A DNA stretch of 64,000 nucleotides, taken from Pseudomonadota bacterium. GTDB lineage: Bacteria > Desulfobacterota > Desulfobacteria > Desulfobacterales > JAHIVH01. Below are positions 63,684 through 64,000 of the stretch, one piece after another. Both the position numbers and the translations under genes were made by a program. The notes below the pieces were generated by a model that worked only from the letters and a program-made list of their open reading frames with translations, ran no database searches and was not told the DNA's origin. The stretch is from assembly GCA_018816735.1 (NCBI GenBank), contig JAHIVH010000083.1, positions 51,031-115,030 of the forward strand, written 5' to 3'. Positions within the stretch are counted from its first letter, which is position 1, and every line of letters begins with the position of its first letter.

Positions 63684-64000
63684 ACGGAATCTGAGATTAT
63701 ACATTGAAGATATCTTGGAATCAATTGAAGCCATAGAAAGCTATATGACAGATGTAAATAACTTTGATGATTTCGCAAATGATAGAAAGACATATAGTGC
63801 GACAATTCGAGAATATATTATCATAGGTGAGGCAATCCTACCTCTTCTTGAATCATTAGAAAACAAATTCCCAAATTATGAATGGCGCATGATGAAAGAC
63901 TTCAGAAATTTCATTGTGCACGAATATTTTGGTATAGATTTACAAATAATTTGGGATATTACAAATCTTGAACTTAATGAATTAAAAACAAAAATAGAAT
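63676..64000 (+). CDS. hepT: HepT-type HEPN ribonuclease toxin, cut by the window end
   Basis: ATG at 63676 (MSKRNLRLYIEDILESIEAI); 108 codons are visible and the frame is still open at 64000. The HEPN RNase motif RX4HXY is present as RNFIVHEYFGID, with the tyrosine that MntA modifies. IREYIIIGEAILPLLESLEN is the DUF86 helix. It forms a toxin-antitoxin pair with the overlapping mntA. Confidence 0.9.
   Translation, partial: MSKRNLRLYIEDILESIEAIESYMTDVNNFDDFANDRKTYSATIREYIIIGEAILPLLESLENKFPNYEWRMMKDFRNFIVHEYFGIDLQIIWDITNLELNELKTKIE

Overview
The window looks like a chromosomal segment of a strictly anaerobic, sulfate-reducer-like member of the Desulfobacterota (Desulfobacterales type). The reasons are an HdrA-MvhD fusion next to NuoEF-like subunits and NfnAB, heavy use of sigma-54 (-24/-12) promoters, many chemoreceptors and two-component parts, and moderate GC. 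No rRNA, tRNA, CRISPR array or intact insertion sequence was seen.

Region 1 (1-9.3 kb) is a flavin-based electron-transfer operon. It follows the C-terminus of a sigma-54 activator, an array of TGTTTCA boxes and a consensus -24/-12 promoter. Gene order is NuoE-like, NuoF-like, a NuoG-type ferredoxin, HdrA-MvhD, NfnA, NfnB and a Cys-rich GcvH-like protein. There is no HdrB, HdrC or hydrogenase in the window. The layout suggests NAD(P)H/ferredoxin exchange through an HdrA-type bifurcating core.

Region 2 (9.3-30 kb) is envelope and second-messenger signalling: a FadL-type porin, an HDOD protein, an acyltransferase / class I adenylate cyclase / pseudo-receiver-TPR operon, an atypical histidine kinase, an HDAC-like hydrolase, a metallo-hydrolase, a cupin, two convergent chemoreceptors, two lipoproteins, a CRP-like cNMP-binding protein and a CHASE2 class III cyclase. 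Two unrelated cyclase families and a cNMP-binding protein lie within about 16 kb.

Region 3 (30-47 kb) is the most unusual part. It encodes a type I secretion locus: a TolC fused to two SPOR domains, a 1278-residue FecR/cadherin/RTX surface protein, a TPR-sulfotransferase starting 5 nt after it, an ABC exporter with a degenerate signature motif, an HlyD adaptor, a glycosyltransferase, two MBL-fold enzymes and a sigma-54 response regulator. Good -24/-12 promoters precede tolC and the next chemoreceptor operon, and a weaker one precedes the exporter. The order sulfotransferase-ABC-HlyD recalls raxST-raxA-raxB, but the likely substrate is a giant adhesin.

Region 4 (47-53.5 kb) is chemotaxis (a duplicated-Cache receptor, CheW) followed by a decay zone: a CheR N-terminal remnant and a hybrid histidine kinase/receiver broken by stops and deletions.

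Region 5 (53.5-61.3 kb) is a polysaccharide-precursor cluster: HTH-like protein, Gmd, Fcl, a possible nucleotidyltransferase, a DegT aminotransferase, a nucleotide-sugar dehydrogenase and a PilZ protein. Short AACC-type tandem repeats mark several gene borders.

Region 6 (61.3-64 kb) is a toxin-antitoxin island: VapBC, a chimeric Rpn-nuclease/PIN remnant and MntA-HepT, separated by dispersed GGTCCGACCCCAGATG-type repeats and a 9-mer array.
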